This document shows positions 20,975 through 29,294 of a stretch of 64,000 bases of DNA, piece after piece; the stretch's first letter is position 1, and each line of letters opens with the position of its first letter. The position numbers and the translations under genes were made by a program. This DNA is from Chrysogorgia sp. JL179-B06 (Eukaryota; Cnidaria; Anthozoa; Scleralcyonacea; Chrysogorgiidae). The stretch lies in the NCBI GenBank assembly GCA_035772405.1, contig JAYKKM010000450.1:841001-905000 (forward strand), given 5' to 3'. The notes below the pieces were generated by a model. It searched no databases, was not told the origin of the DNA, and was given only the letters and a program-made list of their open reading frames with translations.

Positions 20975-22414
20975 CTACCGTTTTAGCTTGTAATAGTCAT
21001 AAGCAAACCACGCAAGTACCACCGCGAGTACCCAGAGATTTTGAGCCAACCATGCGAGACCCTTTGCACCCAACGTCAACGCATTATAAACTAAGTTAGC
21101 CAACCCAACAGCCCATGGACCCATCTTCGTTATCGCATTCTTAACAGCCTGTGCAAACGACCTCGTGGCCATAGCGCCTTTCACAACAGCAGACCTCCCA
21201 GCGATAATAATAGTTGTTATAATTCCAGCCACTGAAATTGCTACGGCACTCAACCCAACCACATTTTCTTTAGCCCATTCCTTAAACTTCTGCAATCTGT
21301 CAATGTCGACTTCTTGTTGCTCTCTAACCTCTTCAAGCTCACGCTGTGCCAAGGTTTTGTCTCTGGCTCGCTCAAGTCCTCCCACTCTTTCAAACAAAAT
21401 GGCGTACTCTTGCTCTTCATCACTCGTAAGACCACTTTGCTCAGCTTTTCTGTTAAGCTCTGCCAATCTCTTGTTCGATTCGTCTATCGCTTCTTGAAAA
21501 TAGTCTGCTTGTATTTGCAACGCACCAGTGTCACCTATTCTCGATTCACGCAACACGCTATCGCTTGGGTTAAGCACACCATTCAGCCCGCGGTTCTCGT
21601 CTGGTGATAGCCCAGGTGTGTCATCATTATCCACTCTTGTCTCAATTACTGGGAAGTCGTCTGGGGCCACTTCTGTTGTGGCGACTGTTGTTTCTGCATT
21701 CTCAGGGATTTGACTAACTAACTGTTTGAACTGCTCAATCGCGTTTTTACTACTCGCGTCTTTACTGTAGATCAAGCCTTTTTTATTAGGTATTAGAATT
21801 CGTTTGGGTTTTCCATATTTACCATCTTTGTTTATCGGTTTGAAAAGAATAGCCCCTGAGTCCGTAACCTGCGACCTGTTGACTATTTTCCTTGACGCGT
21901 CGTCGTGTCCGAGTCCCTTTTTGCTTAATTTACGTATTTTCCTATTTATTAGCTTGATTCTTTTTACATTGTTTTCTGTTAGCTCTTTGTTGGACGCTTT
22001 TAGCTCACCCAGTCTTCTCTTAATTTCCTCCTCCTCTTCAAAAGCTATACTAAAACTTACGTCATTGACGTCACCATATGACTCCCGTTCAACAAACTCT
22101 ACTGTTGGGACTTCTGTGTTAGTCCCCCTTATTGTCACCGTCTTACCATTATCAGTGTCGATAAATGACGTCTCTTTTTCTAGAAACCTCCTCTCTTGCT
22201 CACCCTGTAGTCTAGCCACTCTCCCATACAATTTTTCGTACTCGACGCGCACAATATCTGGCATGTCATCACTGGTGTACCTATCGTCGAGTAAATTGTA
22301 AGCTTTGGTGGCGCTCTCAAGTTCGACATCTAATTGATCGTCAGTGTAGGCTCTACCAAGGTTCTCCATCTGAATCTCGTCAAAACCTTCCTTACCTTCC
22401 CTACCTTCAGCCAT
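20975..22414 (-). CDS. Capsid-block coiled-coil protein with C-terminal membrane segments
   Basis: The 479-residue protein is highly charged in its N-terminal two thirds: an EEEEIKRRLGEL helix, a KLSKKGLG segment, and a GKYGKPKRILIPNKKGLIY block that I recognise as conserved in this Polinton family. A long coiled coil occupies about residues 285-375. The C-terminus is hydrophobic: about 384-405 (VVGLSAVAISVAGIITTIII), then an amphipathic stretch, and a final membrane span at about 456-473 before YKLKR. It lies between integrase and capsid genes with gaps of 6 and 23 bp. A virion scaffold or membrane-active capsid protein is likely; biochemical function is unknown. Confidence 0.75.
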   Translation of the reverse strand: MAEGREGKEGFDEIQMENLGRAYTDDQLDVELESATKAYNLLDDRYTSDDMPDIVRVEYEKLYGRVARLQGEQERRFLEKETSFIDTDNGKTVTIRGTNTEVPTVEFVERESYGDVNDVSFSIAFEEEEEIKRRLGELKASNKELTENNVKRIKLINRKIRKLSKKGLGHDDASRKIVNRSQVTDSGAILFKPINKDGKYGKPKRILIPNKKGLIYSKDASSKNAIEQFKQLVSQIPENAETTVATTEVAPDDFPVIETRVDNDDTPGLSPDENRGLNGVLNPSDSVLRESRIGDTGALQIQADYFQEAIDESNKRLAELNRKAEQSGLTSDEEQEYAILFERVGGLERARDKTLAQRELEEVREQQEVDIDRLQKFKEWAKENVVGLSAVAISVAGIITTIIIAGRSAVVKGAMATRSFAQAVKNAITKMGPWAVGLANLVYNALTLGAKGLAWLAQNLWVLAVVLAWFAYDYYKLKR

Positions 22415-22420
22415 ATTACA

Positions 22421-23524
22421 TTAGCTCACATTTTGAATGTCGCTTTCTGGTATCCATGAGTTATGTTTGCTTTCATAACCCAACCATTTGACCAGCGCCA
22501 TCTTCTCTCCTCTGACTTTCTTTCTTTTCAACACCTTTTCAACTCTGTACACATCGTCACCATGTTTCTTATTGACCAGCGATAATTCCTGTTCGTAAAA
22601 TTTACCAATAATCTGTTCACCGGTGTGGTCCTCAATTTCGTACACATTAGGATCACCACGAATAACTTTCACCACTTTAAACAGCTCCTCAGTGAAGTTG
22701 GCTTCATAGCCCTTTGTGAACACACTCTTGTATTTACTAATTCTCACTGACTCGCCAACTCTAAACTTTGGCAATGGGGTGTCTGCAAATTGGTGACCAA
22801 ACAAAGTGGTCCACACTTCACCCTCATTTGACTTATTGACATCCTTCGGTTTCATCATAATGCTTCGATTCACGTTGCTATTGTAATTGCTCACAAACTG
22901 GTCGAGACCCCCAATCCATTTGTACGTCCCGCGGGTGTAAAAGTACTTCCACATAATACTCTTCAGACTTCTATTAAAACGCTCGACAACAGCAGCCTTT
23001 TTGTCGCTCTTAGTGCTGAAATATTCAACACCGTGTTTTTTCAGCAAACTTTTCACACCAACGTTATAGAACTCAAGTCCGTCATCAAATTGCGCTAACT
23101 TTGGCGTGGTTCCAAACCGATCTTTAAAGTCAACCAACAATTTTCCAACAGCCTTAGTCATGTTCTTAGTGTCTTTTCTATAAACTGCAATGCCGAAAGC
23201 ATATCTACTCAATATTTCAATGCCTGTCAATATCCAATAATACCCCCCATTCTGTTTTGAGTACTTACTCATGTCCACTAGATCCATTTGGAGCTCTTCA
23301 CCAAGAAATCCAACAAAAGTCGCGCGGAATCTATGTCTTCTCACAATAGGTTTGTACCTAGTGTAGGTGTCCTGCGCTGTCAACCATTCTTTCACCGTTT
23401 TTCTAGTTACTTTCAATCCGTCTCCCAATGCACTTTGATACAACCTCTCTGCACCACTGTACCCCGTCTTGGGATTATAATAGATGTCTCTCAACCCTTG
23501 TTCTGTCTCCACACCAAGCTCCAT
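22421..23524 (-). CDS. int: Polinton integrase with C-terminal chromodomain
   Basis: The retroviral-type integrase has 367 residues from the ATG at 23522-23524; the upstream GTG start is unnecessary. The catalytic triad is visible as QMDLVD (about D81), QFDDGLEF (about D147) and AVVERFNRS (E181), with 33 residues between the last two. A YNSNV...MKPKDV segment and an SH3-like region follow. The last 45 residues form a chromodomain (YRVEKVLKRK...WLGYESKHNSWIPESDI), which is thought to guide integration to particular chromatin. It belongs to the F54H12.3 type. The gene is intact, consistent with the perfect 6-bp target duplication. Confidence 0.95.
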   Translation of the reverse strand: MELGVETEQGLRDIYYNPKTGYSGAERLYQSALGDGLKVTRKTVKEWLTAQDTYTRYKPIVRRHRFRATFVGFLGEELQMDLVDMSKYSKQNGGYYWILTGIEILSRYAFGIAVYRKDTKNMTKAVGKLLVDFKDRFGTTPKLAQFDDGLEFYNVGVKSLLKKHGVEYFSTKSDKKAAVVERFNRSLKSIMWKYFYTRGTYKWIGGLDQFVSNYNSNVNRSIMMKPKDVNKSNEGEVWTTLFGHQFADTPLPKFRVGESVRISKYKSVFTKGYEANFTEELFKVVKVIRGDPNVYEIEDHTGEQIIGKFYEQELSLVNKKHGDDVYRVEKVLKRKKVRGEKMALVKWLGYESKHNSWIPESDIQNVS

Positions 23525-23529
23525 ATAAT

Positions 23530-24228
23530 TCACACAATATACAGTTCCAATAGCACCGCACCAATTTTAATAGCGCCGTTATTTGATCGGACACGAAATG
23601 TCATACTTGAGTAGACACCTTTTTTAATACTCACCTTTGACTCAATGTCCACATGGCGTTGCACTGACCCATTCAAAGACTGCTCAGTGGGTATTGGCAA
23701 CGTTGTGATCACACTGCTTCGCTTCCCATCAATACCTACATTGTTCTCAGAGTCAACAATATCACATAAGATTTCTATGTACTTCAGACCTCTTAGAATG
23801 TCGACTTCGTTTGGACTAATGTGCCACTTTGAGTCACCCTTAATCACCCTACCCCTCGCGAAACCAAATAGAGTTCCAAGAGGGCCAAGCTCAAATGGGA
23901 CGCTAACCCTAATCGTGCATCTACTTGTGAACGGTATTTTCTCTATCTCAAGGTCCACACCCTTCCTCTCTTTAAAGTCTTTTTTTAATAGTTTGACTAG
24001 TGCGTCGAAGTTAGCGTACCCACCACTCGTTATCGTGCTTTTAAGATCACTCGAAGGGTGACTCGCCGCGGAGAACCAAGTGGAGTCACCATCTAATACG
24101 TTATTGTAGTCCCAAAACACAGTGGCTGTCTTAACCATAATGTATGGGTTATCGTGCGTGATCATCACACTGTTGTCAAAGGACACAACTTTTTCTGCAC
24201 TTTCAATGAATACCGTCAACTTTCGCAT
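23530..24228 (-). CDS. Minor capsid (penton) protein candidate
   Basis: The 232-residue protein is taken from the ATG at 24226-24228 (MRKLTVFIES). The longer frame to 24327 would overlap the divergent gene, and its extension is unlike the rest. It is beta-rich throughout with short loops and no membrane segment: RCTIRVSVPFELGPLGTLFG in the middle and a VYSSMTFRVRSN...GAVLLELYIV C-terminus. Size, beta content and position next to capsid and integrase genes fit the single jelly-roll penton of Polintons. No motif proves it. Confidence 0.6.
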   Translation of the reverse strand: MRKLTVFIESAEKVVSFDNSVMITHDNPYIMVKTATVFWDYNNVLDGDSTWFSAASHPSSDLKSTITSGGYANFDALVKLLKKDFKERKGVDLEIEKIPFTSRCTIRVSVPFELGPLGTLFGFARGRVIKGDSKWHISPNEVDILRGLKYIEILCDIVDSENNVGIDGKRSSVITTLPIPTEQSLNGSVQRHVDIESKVSIKKGVYSSMTFRVRSNNGAIKIGAVLLELYIV

Positions 24229-24252
24229 TATGTATAACATATAGTATGTTAT
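24229..24252. promoter_or_regulatory. 24-bp divergent start region with a perfect palindrome
   Basis: Only 24 bp separate the ATGs of the penton candidate (minus) and the 24253 gene (plus). It is nearly filled by the palindrome ATAACATA-TAG-TATGTTAT (24234-24252). This would give both genes the same TATA-like box just upstream of their starts. A later in-frame ATG of the plus-strand gene (24301) is an alternative start. Confidence 0.5.
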
Positions 24253-25657
24253 ATGCAGAAAGCCCTTCATGAGTACTATGGAAAGCACTACAAACTCGCG
24301 ATGGCTAACACATCGAAGGCTACACATGACGCAAAGGCAGACTTCGTCAAAAAGTACCCCAACGCTACTTTAGGCAAATTCGAGTTCTATCCGAATATTT
24401 CACAAGATGGTAAGATCATGAGTGTCGATGTGTATTTCAGAAACAATGACATCCTCAGCACAGACATAACCAGCACAACCTTCAAAAATGATAAAAACAT
24501 GCAGAAGTGGTTGCACAACAGCAAGTTCCCAAAAATATGGTCGAGCGATGGGCGTGTCCCAAAGTTACTACTGACGGAGACCCACAAGATGTCCTCAACT
24601 ACCCAACCCACAATTTTGACGTCTTTGTTGACGACAATAATTCCTTCAAATCAGACCTACCGAAAATATTCATCGACACCAAAAGACGCCACTATGACAA
24701 GGCAATTGGTGGTAACGTTAACACAGTTTGGACTCTACTCGAGAGTTACTATCAAGCGATCGCAGGTATGTACATCGCTACGTACCGTTCAGGGGTGTCT
24801 CTACAGAACTTGAGTTATCAAGTCGACGTTCCGAAGCAAGTCGTGAGTCTCATGAGGTTTCATGTATACTTCACCATTCGTCGTGTGATGTTCCGTTTGA
24901 GTAAGAGTCAAGTCGACATTAACAACATCTTAAGACTGTACCTCCCTGACTGGCGACTTTTGAGAGGCCACGTACCATTGACTGATGTTGACAATAGATA
25001 CATCAAGGACATCCAAGGTGATTATATCGTCGGTATTGCCCAAGACACTCTGACGGGTTCACACCATTAGGACAAGAACTACTAAACCAATCGATTGAAG
25101 TTTACATGCGTGCCATTCTTGGAGCCCAAGCGAGGTCAAAGCAAAGCATTGTGGGAACTAGAGCTAGTGCTCGAGAAACGCAACAAATCTTTAGAGACAT
25201 CATTGAAGACGGTGTGGTTCAATATTCACCAAGTGTTTGGATCAACCTTATGAACAAAGCGATTAGTGAGATCAAAGTTAAGCTAGACACAGCTGTGACA
25301 CCCAACACTTGGCTGATCCCCAGAAGCATGGTCTTGTTAAAGGACCCCATTGTTGGTTACAATAACGTGCTCAGAACTTCGTCTGAAACTGGGATGACAT
25401 TTGGGTATAACGACGGGTTGAACTACCACCGAGCGTCAAAAGCGAAGCACAAGAAAGTCCATCAAGCGGCAGGACTCCACTTGGAAACTCTAGTCGCACC
25501 ACCTTCAAAGCTAGGACCTGCCGCGAAGAAAACAGTGGTCACCACCAATCAAATAGCACAGACCACCACAAGTAAGTCAGACACGACAACGCTAGCGATA
25601 ATCTTAGGGTTCTCAGCAGTCTCTGGCTATTTAGTAACCAAATACACCTTGAAGTAG
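24253..25657 (+). pseudogene. Frameshifted gene for a membrane-anchored Polinton protein (about 470 codons)
   Basis: Three frames succeed each other: frame 1 from 24253, frame 0 from about 24534 to the stop at 25068-25070, and frame 2 from 25022 onward to 25657. The protein-like composition is continuous across both breaks and both shifts are -1. The first can occur at CCCAAAA (24528-24534), which is in register as a canonical X XXY YYZ slippery heptamer; an indel in the A run would do equally well. The second, at the GGG run near 25055-25057, has no slippery heptamer. The C-terminus has one predicted membrane span (about the last 25 codons) after a Thr-rich linker. No family is recognised. 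It is probably a virion protein inactivated by indels, by sequence errors, or partly by programmed frameshifting. Confidence 0.65.
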
Positions 25658-25659
25658 TA

Positions 25660-26610
25660 ATGAGTCTAAACTATGGGTATGAATCTGACGACCCTCACGA
25701 TAAAATACTAAAGAGAACGAAAAGGCATCTGGACGAAGATCCTAAATTAAGCGCGACCGGTGGGAGGATGTCTGGAATAATAGACATGCAAGGCTCAGCG
25801 ATAAAAAACGTAGCAGACCCAGTCGATGACTCAGATGCTACCAATAAAAGAACTATAGAGCGATTGTTAGCAGGTTTCCTCAAGAGTCAGTCCTACAACA
25901 TTGTGCTCGACTTCAACGTCAGCACACACGCCTTGAGAAACGTGGAATTTCACACCAATGGTTCAAACAAAGTGAAAGCCATTGGTGAAACAAGCAAATT
26001 AGTGCAAAACAACCCGGCTTATGGTCCTATTGTTGGCATCAGTAGTGTAAGCCAAAGTTTTCTATCCCCTGTGTTAACACCAATCCCACTTGAGTCAGGT
26101 CTCCATTTTAATTGCCCCAGTATGCAGTGGTGTGATCTCTCTATTTTTGTCGTAGTGAGGTTACCTACTCGCACCGCTGGATCAAATTGGGAGACAATTA
26201 TATCAAACGACGACGGTCAGTGGGATAAGTTCATAGGGTACAAGACTGGTATGACTAATGGACTCGCGTATGGTGGCAGCGTCCCAGCAATGGAGAGCAT
26301 ATGCACTATTCCGAGTGGTGTCGACATAAGTAAAATGCATATGATATCAATACACTGGCAAATGGACAATTCACACGTCAGAGTCAACAACGTTAAGTCA
26401 GCCGACTCAGACTTCATAGCGAACATGAAAAAGATAGGCACACCCTACGGAACAATTTTTGGAATACACCGACCAAGAATACCACTCGCACCTTATGCGT
26501 ACCCATCGTTGATAGAGTTCTACGGTGTGAAAATTGTGAGTGGCTACATGACGAACCGAGACATCATAATCATGGGTGGAGAAATGATGAAGGAATATGG
26601 TATAAAGTAA
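25660..26610 (+). CDS. Fibre/attachment protein candidate with a lectin-like C-terminus
   Basis: In this 316-residue protein, residues 34-70 carry the pattern GGRMSGIIDMQG..IKNVADPVDDSDATNK, which is the linker repeat of phage and virus tail-fibre proteins (shaft-type 'DMxGxxIxNxxDPxxxxDAxxK'). Residues about 75-316 are beta-rich with W/H/N-containing strands (ETIISNDDGQWDKF, MISIHWQMDNSHVRVNN, IEFYGVKIVSG), resembling a laminin-G/concanavalin jelly-roll. Together this suggests an oligomeric spike that binds host glycans. It begins 2 bp after the preceding stop and abuts the next gene. The function is inferred from architecture only. Confidence 0.6.
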   Translation: MSLNYGYESDDPHDKILKRTKRHLDEDPKLSATGGRMSGIIDMQGSAIKNVADPVDDSDATNKRTIERLLAGFLKSQSYNIVLDFNVSTHALRNVEFHTNGSNKVKAIGETSKLVQNNPAYGPIVGISSVSQSFLSPVLTPIPLESGLHFNCPSMQWCDLSIFVVVRLPTRTAGSNWETIISNDDGQWDKFIGYKTGMTNGLAYGGSVPAMESICTIPSGVDISKMHMISIHWQMDNSHVRVNNVKSADSDFIANMKKIGTPYGTIFGIHRPRIPLAPYAYPSLIEFYGVKIVSGYMTNRDIIIMGGEMMKEYGIK

Positions 26611-26820
26611 ATGGGAGCATGTATTTCGAGACCCCACGAAATATATAAAATAAATAAGACGACTGATCACATGTTCAAAGCTGGTGGATCATTTGGTCGC
26701 GGTGACGTGATTCTCGAGCTCCACGCTGAGATTGGTATGAGGTCTAAAAAGACTTACGGCGAACCTATTATGTTACCTGCAGAGTCAGACACTGTGGGAG
26801 TGGTAGGAGACGTGACCTAA
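26611..26820 (+). CDS. Small N-myristoylated protein candidate
   Basis: This 69-residue protein begins MGACIS, which fits the N-myristoyltransferase rule (Gly2, small residue at 6) with Cys4 available for palmitoylation. The rest is soluble and mixed in charge. The TATAAA at 26601-26606 lies just upstream, inside the end of the previous gene, and the ATG follows that stop directly. Dual acylation would target it to membranes, as in small matrix or egress proteins of several viruses. No homologue is recognised. Confidence 0.6.
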   Translation: MGACISRPHEIYKINKTTDHMFKAGGSFGRGDVILELHAEIGMRSKKTYGEPIMLPAESDTVGVVGDVT

Positions 26821-26826
26821 GTTAAA

Positions 26827-26967
26827 ATGGGTTGGCTTAGAAAACTGGTTCGTAACATTAGAAACTTTTTCAGACGGCGTAGAAAACTGAGGACTAATAA
26901 AACACACCTACTGCATTGGTACACAACAAACCAGATCTATAAAAAACCTGACACCTATGTCGAGTAG
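26827..26967 (+). CDS. Cationic 46-residue peptide
   Basis: The short frame starts MGWLRKLVRN and has a dense Arg/Lys stretch (residues 5-27, including FFRRRRKLR) that would form an amphipathic basic helix, followed by a polar tail. It lies 6 bp after the previous stop and overlaps the next frame's upstream ATG (26957) by 11 bp, the packing expected of a real gene in this compact block. Basic core peptides and melittin-like membrane-active peptides are known from adenovirus/adintovirus-type virions. Which applies here is guesswork. Confidence 0.45.
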   Translation: MGWLRKLVRNIRNFFRRRRKLRTNKTHLLHWYTTNQIYKKPDTYVE

Positions 26968-26995
26968 TTTTTTTGTAGGAGACTATAATATAGTG

Positions 26996-27763
26996 ATGAC
27001 CTCCACAGCGCTTCGATTATTCGACTTCGATGGCCACCAAATAACAACGGTCATGGACAACGGTGAAATATGGTTCAAAGCAAGAGAAGTCGCAAGCGCT
27101 CTAGGTTATGCTCGACCAAAAGACGCAGTCAACGACCACGTCGAACCTGATTGTAAAATGAAGGTAGAGCAGGCCTCGTTTATCAACGAACTTGGTGTCT
27201 ACTCGCTAGTGTTCTCGAGTAAAATGGAGCGTGCGAAACACTTCGGAAGGTGGGTGCACTCAGAAGTCTTGCCAAGCGTTAGAAAAAGTTTAGCTGACGT
27301 CGGTCTCAAACACAATCAGTTTAAAATGATCACTGAGTTCGACCTTCACACGAAAGTTGTTGGTTTTCTTAGGAAATATTATCCAGAAGCTATTTTGATA
27401 GCCGCTTGTGGTGAGAATCAAGACACTTCGAGTAAAAGAATAAGTTCGTGGAAAAAAGGTTACCAACGTGGAACGCCTGACTTGATTATTGCCAATGCAA
27501 ACCGACAGCACAGCGGACTCGTGATTGAGTTCAAGAATCCAGGTGGCACAGGTAAGACATCTGAAGAGCAAGACTCTCTGTTGCTCAGATACAAATCCGC
27601 TGGTTATCTAACACTCTTGTGCGACTCGTACGACGACGCTATTACCGTGGTGATAAAATATTTCTTTGACGTTGGGTTTCAGTGTTCCCAGTGTTTTCGT
27701 AAATTTAAAAATAAATCAGCGTTGAGTAACCACGAGAGACACTATTGTAAAGAGACTTTTTAG
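26996..27763 (+). CDS. BRO-N / VRR-NUC-like nuclease / zinc-finger fusion protein
   Basis: It has 255 residues from the ATG at 26996, which is preceded by ACTATAATATAGTG like other genes of the element. An in-frame ATG at 26957 would add 13 residues. Counting from 26957: residues 18-112 are a BRO-N DNA-binding domain (IWFKAREVASALGYARPKDAVNDHV, then the FGRWVHSEVLPSVRK end motif). Residues 125-238 look like a PD-(D/E)XK nuclease of the VRR-NUC type (GTPDLII with D175, VIEFK with E191 and K193, EEQ with Q205, then an AGY turn). Residues 243-264 form a CxxC...H..H.C finger. BRO proteins are typical of large DNA viruses and their mobile elements. This combination could be a DNA repair or resolvase-like enzyme. 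Confidence 0.75.
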   Translation: MTSTALRLFDFDGHQITTVMDNGEIWFKAREVASALGYARPKDAVNDHVEPDCKMKVEQASFINELGVYSLVFSSKMERAKHFGRWVHSEVLPSVRKSLADVGLKHNQFKMITEFDLHTKVVGFLRKYYPEAILIAACGENQDTSSKRISSWKKGYQRGTPDLIIANANRQHSGLVIEFKNPGGTGKTSEEQDSLLLRYKSAGYLTLLCDSYDDAITVVIKYFFDVGFQCSQCFRKFKNKSALSNHERHYCKETF

Positions 27764-27796
27764 ACAGCGAGTAATAAGTCGAATTAGCACTCGTTC

Positions 27797-27955
27797 TCAT
27801 TGTTGAGACGACGTTTGAAGCGACAACTGCTCTAGCATTTTTTTAAAGACGTTTTTTAACTCGATAAAGGTGTCTGCGAGACTTTCTCTCTTTATTTCAC
27901 AAACCTTCTGACCACTGTGTGAAAAAATGTTTCTACGGTACATTGGACGCTTCAT
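27797..27955 (-). CDS. Possible 52-residue helical peptide
   Basis: This short frame begins MKRPMYRRN; its second half is helix-forming with heptad-like spacing (ADTFIELKNVFKKMLEQL). A TATAAATTT-type box (minus strand, about 27965-27972) lies 10-17 bp upstream. It fills most of the otherwise empty gap between the BRO fusion gene and thymidine kinase. No homologue is recognised and no second copy is available for comparison. Confidence 0.35.
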   Translation of the reverse strand: MKRPMYRRNIFSHSGQKVCEIKRESLADTFIELKNVFKKMLEQLSLQTSSQQ

Positions 27956-28000
27956 GTGACCAATGTATAAATTTAAAAAGTGGGGTATCCGAGAACACCC

Positions 28001-28573
28001 CTAATTTTGTGTGGAAGGATGATGACGTCTGCACACCGCGCGATATTGCTCAGCACCACCAACAAACGATGGCCCTGGGTTGTATCTCCAATTGAATGGT
28101 GCATCAACAGTTGTTCCGTAAGTGTCGCGACAAACGGCGCAATACGCTTTTAGAAATGTGATGTCGTCTGCTACTGGGAACAGTGTGTCAAGTTCACCAA
28201 GTTTTTTTAAGTGCTCCGTTGTTATGAGACCACAAATAATGACGTGAATGCCGGCTTTAATGTATTCGTGAGTAACTGGGAGTAACCCAGAGTACCAATG
28301 GCCTTCATCAATTCCTATGACGTCGTAATCAGCTATCTCGGAAGAACTCGGGAGGTTGGTGATTAACTTCGCAGGTAAACTGTCTGATCCAACAACAATG
28401 GTCTGACGATGTGTGGAGAACGCGTGGTCAGTTCGCCTGGTGTCACCTGTGTTGTTCATGTAGAGGACTTTGAGCCCTGATTTACTTAACGTGACTAACC
28501 TGCGGAGAGTCTCTGTTGTTTTTCCTGCGAACATGGGACCAATCACGATTTCTAGTCTACCAACTTTTCTCAT
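28001..28573 (-). CDS. tdk: Thymidine kinase, type II (TK1-like)
   Basis: In this 190-residue protein, Walker A GPMFAGKTT is at residues 12-20, THRQ follows the TDHAFSTH strand, and VIGIDEGHWY with D89/E90 is the Walker B/catalytic segment. Zinc ligands are C145, C148, C181 and probably H184, and the substrate 'lasso' PGPSFVGGAEQYRAVCR is at about 166-182. The enzyme phosphorylates thymidine to dTMP, supplying dTTP for replication in non-dividing cells. The length matches viral and bacterial TK1 proteins. GTATAGTAACC precedes the ATG. The frame is complete. Confidence 0.93.
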   Translation of the reverse strand: MRKVGRLEIVIGPMFAGKTTETLRRLVTLSKSGLKVLYMNNTGDTRRTDHAFSTHRQTIVVGSDSLPAKLITNLPSSSEIADYDVIGIDEGHWYSGLLPVTHEYIKAGIHVIICGLITTEHLKKLGELDTLFPVADDITFLKAYCAVCRDTYGTTVDAPFNWRYNPGPSFVGGAEQYRAVCRRHHPSTQN

Positions 28574-28601
28574 GGTTACTATACCCCCAGAGAAATATTT
28601 T

Positions 28602-29294
28602 TTATTGTGGTGGAAACTGTCGCTCCATGTTAAATATCCGCTGAAGCTCTAAGTTTTTAAGATGAGACCTCGAGCTCTCGTGTCTCAAGCGATGCAGTGG
28701 GTCGTTGGTGACCACACCGCATGGGTGACAGGTGTACACGTTTTCGTCTCTCGCAAAGTGTCTGTGGGCGGGCGAGAGTACGTGATCCCTGATGTCATCC
28801 GCACCCAGTATCTCATTACACCCAACCTTGCAAACGTGAACGTCGCGGTTCGCGGCGAGCTCAAGCCACGCTTTGGCTTTGGTTGGGCATGGTTTCCACA
28901 TAAGGGTCGCTAAGAACACTTGGAGGAAGTTACCGAGTAACGTACCGTTGGACCCACTAGGGTTGTTCAAGTAGACATCACTTGTTAGCATAAGGTACTT
29001 GAATGATGAGTAACACCACACAGGGATTATGCTAGCTAATCTATCAGCGAGCTCGTTGGCTCTTTCCTCCCGAAGATCGATCCAAGTGTCGTGAAGATGC
29101 CTCGCACAGTCGACCTGGGGGATAGGCTGTTTTATTAACACCTCTTCACGTCTGAGGTCGAGCAGATTGTATATTGAAAAGTACTCGTTTAAGACGTTGG
29201 GTCCATTGTCGACTCGTGGGGTAGACACACTGACAAAGGCCGTTCTCAGCAAGCGGTCAATAACTTCTTCGCTAACCTCTCGGTCTTGAGTCAT
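28602..29294 (-). CDS. Divergent two-zinc-finger protein (Polinton B)
   Basis: The 230-residue protein has two C-terminal clusters, CKVGC...H.....H (about residues 152-176) and CHPCG...H.....H (about 188-208), plus the conserved IPVWCYS and MWKPC..KAKAWLELAAN blocks. It is only about 60% identical to the element-A copy (1-673), while the next five genes are about 95-99% identical between elements. The start ATG follows GAGTATAAC. It is downstream of nothing shared with TK; the 28-bp gap and same strand suggest one transcription unit (zinc-finger gene, then TK). Function is unknown. Confidence 0.75.
   Translation of the reverse strand: MTQDREVSEEVIDRLLRTAFVSVSTPRVDNGPNVLNEYFSIYNLLDLRREEVLIKQPIPQVDCARHLHDTWIDLREERANELADRLASIIPVWCYSSFKYLMLTSDVYLNNPSGSNGTLLGNFLQVFLATLMWKPCPTKAKAWLELAANRDVHVCKVGCNEILGADDIRDHVLSPAHRHFARDENVYTCHPCGVVTNDPLHRLRHESSRSHLKNLELQRIFNMERQFPPQ

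Noticed and set aside
25022..25070. Programmed frameshift at the second break of the 24253 gene
   Set aside because: No X XXY YYZ heptamer is in register in the overlap. A one-base loss in the GGG run is simpler.
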